64,000 bases of DNA from Prorocentrum cordatum (lineage: Eukaryota; Sar; Dinophyceae; Prorocentrales; Prorocentraceae). Each line of letters begins with the position of its first letter. Position 1 is the stretch's first letter. The notes under the pieces were generated by a model. It had not been told where the DNA came from, did no database searches, and saw nothing but the letters and a program-made list of their open reading frames with translations. The stretch lies in the NCBI GenBank assembly GCA_963575745.1, contig CAUYUJ010016349.1, positions 136,902 through 200,901 on the forward strand, written 5' to 3'. This document shows positions 62,751-64,000 of the stretch, piece after piece. Both the position numbers and the translations under genes were made by a program.

Positions 62751-63094
62751 TATGCGATCGTCTGCGGATTTCCGACGCACTGGCAGAGTTGCATGATGTG
62801 CGGGCCCAGGCTGGCCAGTTGGCGACCCGACTTCGGTTTGGGCCGTCGCCCCCACAGGCGGCGGACCTCATGCAGGACGCATGTGTCACTTATCACAGGC
62901 TCGAAAGGGATTCGATGGTCAGGGGTGCTGAAGAGGCGCGGGTCGAGGACTTCCTTGCCCGTTCGGGCCGCAAGCAAGTCGCCCAGCAAACAGGGGCCAA
63001 TTTCTGCGCTCGCAGACGATTCCATGACTTTGAGAAGGGGCCATACTATGTATTCACTGCGGAATCATGTCTTCTGGAATTGTTTTGTGGATGA
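62750..63094 (+). CDS. Orphan helical coding fragment
   Basis: A frame ending TGA 63092-63094 reads LRISDALAELHDVRAQAGQL, PPQAADLMQDACVTYHRLER, SMVRGAEEARVEDFLARSGR, then KQVAQQTGANFCARRRFHDF. Alpha-helical, amphipathic, no known domain. Upstream limit uncertain because the frame is open into the C/T-rich stretch. Confidence 0.3.
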   Translation, partial: LCDRLRISDALAELHDVRAQAGQLATRLRFGPSPPQAADLMQDACVTYHRLERDSMVRGAEEARVEDFLARSGRKQVAQQTGANFCARRRFHDFEKGPYYVFTAESCLLELFCG

Positions 63095-63535
63095 AAGGTT
63101 GTTCGCTGTCTGTGCGTCGCGCGTAGAAGTGAGGCTTGTCTTCTCATGCCTCTTCTCACTGCAGGTGCATGGGCACAGGTGTCTCCCATCAGGTGGGGTT
63201 ATCCCCACTTTCCCCCCGTCTTCCTCCCTCGTCCTGCCCCGCGGCCCCCGGGGGTCGCGGGGGCCTCCCCCCCGCGTCTCTCTGCGGTCGGGTCTGGCCC
63301 CTCCCCTCTTCCCCTGTCAGGTGAGAAACCTCTTGCAGGGGGGTCGCAGCTCTGCAGTGACCTCTAGCTGGGTGGTCACAGCCCTGCAGACACCTCTAGC
63401 AGCGGGGTCACAGCCCTGCAAGCTGGCACCCCTTCACAAGTGCAAGTAGGACGCGCTCGAGGTGGCCGGCGTTCGATCCGCGCCAGGGCTCGCATCCTTC
63501 GGGGTGCGCGCCTGGTGATCGCGAGATCAACATCC

Positions 63536-63575
<40 letters not shown>

Positions 63576-64000
63576 TTCTCCTTCCTTTCCGCGACGTCTC
63601 GCGTCGGGGGGGCGGCGGTGCCTTCGACGCCCCCCCCCGCTCCGGGCAGCCGGGCCCTGGGGGCCCCGGTTGCCGAGCTCACTGCGATCACGTTGTTCCC
63701 GCTAACCGGCCCGTGCTTGCGGCATATGTCATTTCTGCATCGGAGTGCGCCCGTCGGGCAGACTGGGGAGAGTCCCGCCCCCCACAGGTGCGCGTCGATA
63801 TGTTCCTTCTCTCGTGCAATCTCACAGTCTTGACATCTGTCTCTGTCGTGGGATGCGCGCCTTGCTCTTCCCTTACATCAGTCGCGCGTGAACAATCCTT
63901 CTGCCCGCGGGTGTACATCGCGACGCTTCTCTGCGACCGCCTCTCTCTCTCTCTCTCTCTCTCTTTGACTGCTCTCTCTCTCTATCTCTCTCTCTCTCTC
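63095..64000. repeat. GC-rich end region with (CT)n tracts
   Basis: 63320-63425 has three units of about 35 bp (CTCTAGC...GGTCACAGCCCTGCAG). (CT)n tracts lie at 63537-63573, 63940-63964 and 63971-64000; the last runs off the window. No gene is supported. Confidence 0.65.

Noticed and set aside
63464-63510. tRNA or tRNA-derived SINE (GTTCGATCC resembles box B)
   Set aside because: No box A at the right distance and the flanking bases do not form a T-arm of five pairs. The (CT)n downstream alone is not evidence.
1-64000. Bacterial or organellar origin
   Set aside because: No operons or ribosome-binding-site pattern. Repeat content, retroelement families and splice-like junctions point to a eukaryotic nuclear genome.

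Overview
The window looks like nuclear DNA of a dinoflagellate (Symbiodiniaceae or a relative). The grounds are indirect but agree: a relic of the dinoflagellate spliced leader at 2021-2040; decayed retroelements whose gag, protease, reverse-transcriptase and RNase H motifs are of the kind I associate with dinoflagellate genomes; at least one probable GT-AG intron; and very large amounts of micro-, mini- and satellite DNA. There are no bacterial operons, no rRNA genes and no tRNA gene I can support. Almost every coding stretch is interrupted by stops or frame changes, many of them at homopolymer runs, so each break may be real decay or an assembly error.

Layout. 1-0.75 kb: the 3' part of an unknown Ala/Pro-rich gene. 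2.0-4.1 kb: a KDZ (Kyakuja-Dileera-Zisupton) transposase copy starting 35 nt after the spliced-leader relic, with one frame change and one in-frame TAG. 4.6-10.2 kb: repeat DNA (TCG microsatellite, a CCGTTAGGG-bearing satellite, a 9-bp minisatellite, a 370-bp direct duplication). 10.4-17.5 kb: a LINE retrotransposon in the order ORF1, RNase H, AP endonuclease, reverse transcriptase, C2H2 fingers, methyltransferase-like domain. 17.5-22.8 kb: a locus duplicated in tandem (about 2.3 kb per copy). 22.8-26 kb: minisatellites. 26-31 kb: an unrecognised long gene or pseudogene with a microsatellite-filled intron. 32.3-33.6 kb: a second unrecognised degenerate gene. 34.6-37.3 kb: a higher-order repeat.

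38.5-43.4 kb: on the minus strand, a RNase H/tyrosine-recombinase retroelement (DIRS-like) split by about 3.6 kb of later insertions, namely two arrays of one 32-bp satellite, a 0.69-kb foldback element, a 13-bp minisatellite and about 270-bp repeats. 43.5-59.3 kb: on the plus strand, a decayed Ty1/copia-type element with coiled-coil/gag ORFs, CCCH knuckles, protease, GAG-pre-integrase, integrase, reverse transcriptase and RNase H in canonical order. It is interrupted by a poly-G inverted-repeat insertion and a GC-rich insertion, and is followed by a Cys-rich, methyltransferase-like domain. 59.5-63.1 kb holds further unrecognised ORFs, and the window ends in (CT)n tracts.

The most interesting theme is that two unrelated retroelements (LINE and copia) each appear to carry a methyltransferase-like domain downstream of their replication enzymes. 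The LINE also has its RNase H ahead of the endonuclease, an unusual order. Domain assignments rest on motif reading only; no database search was run.
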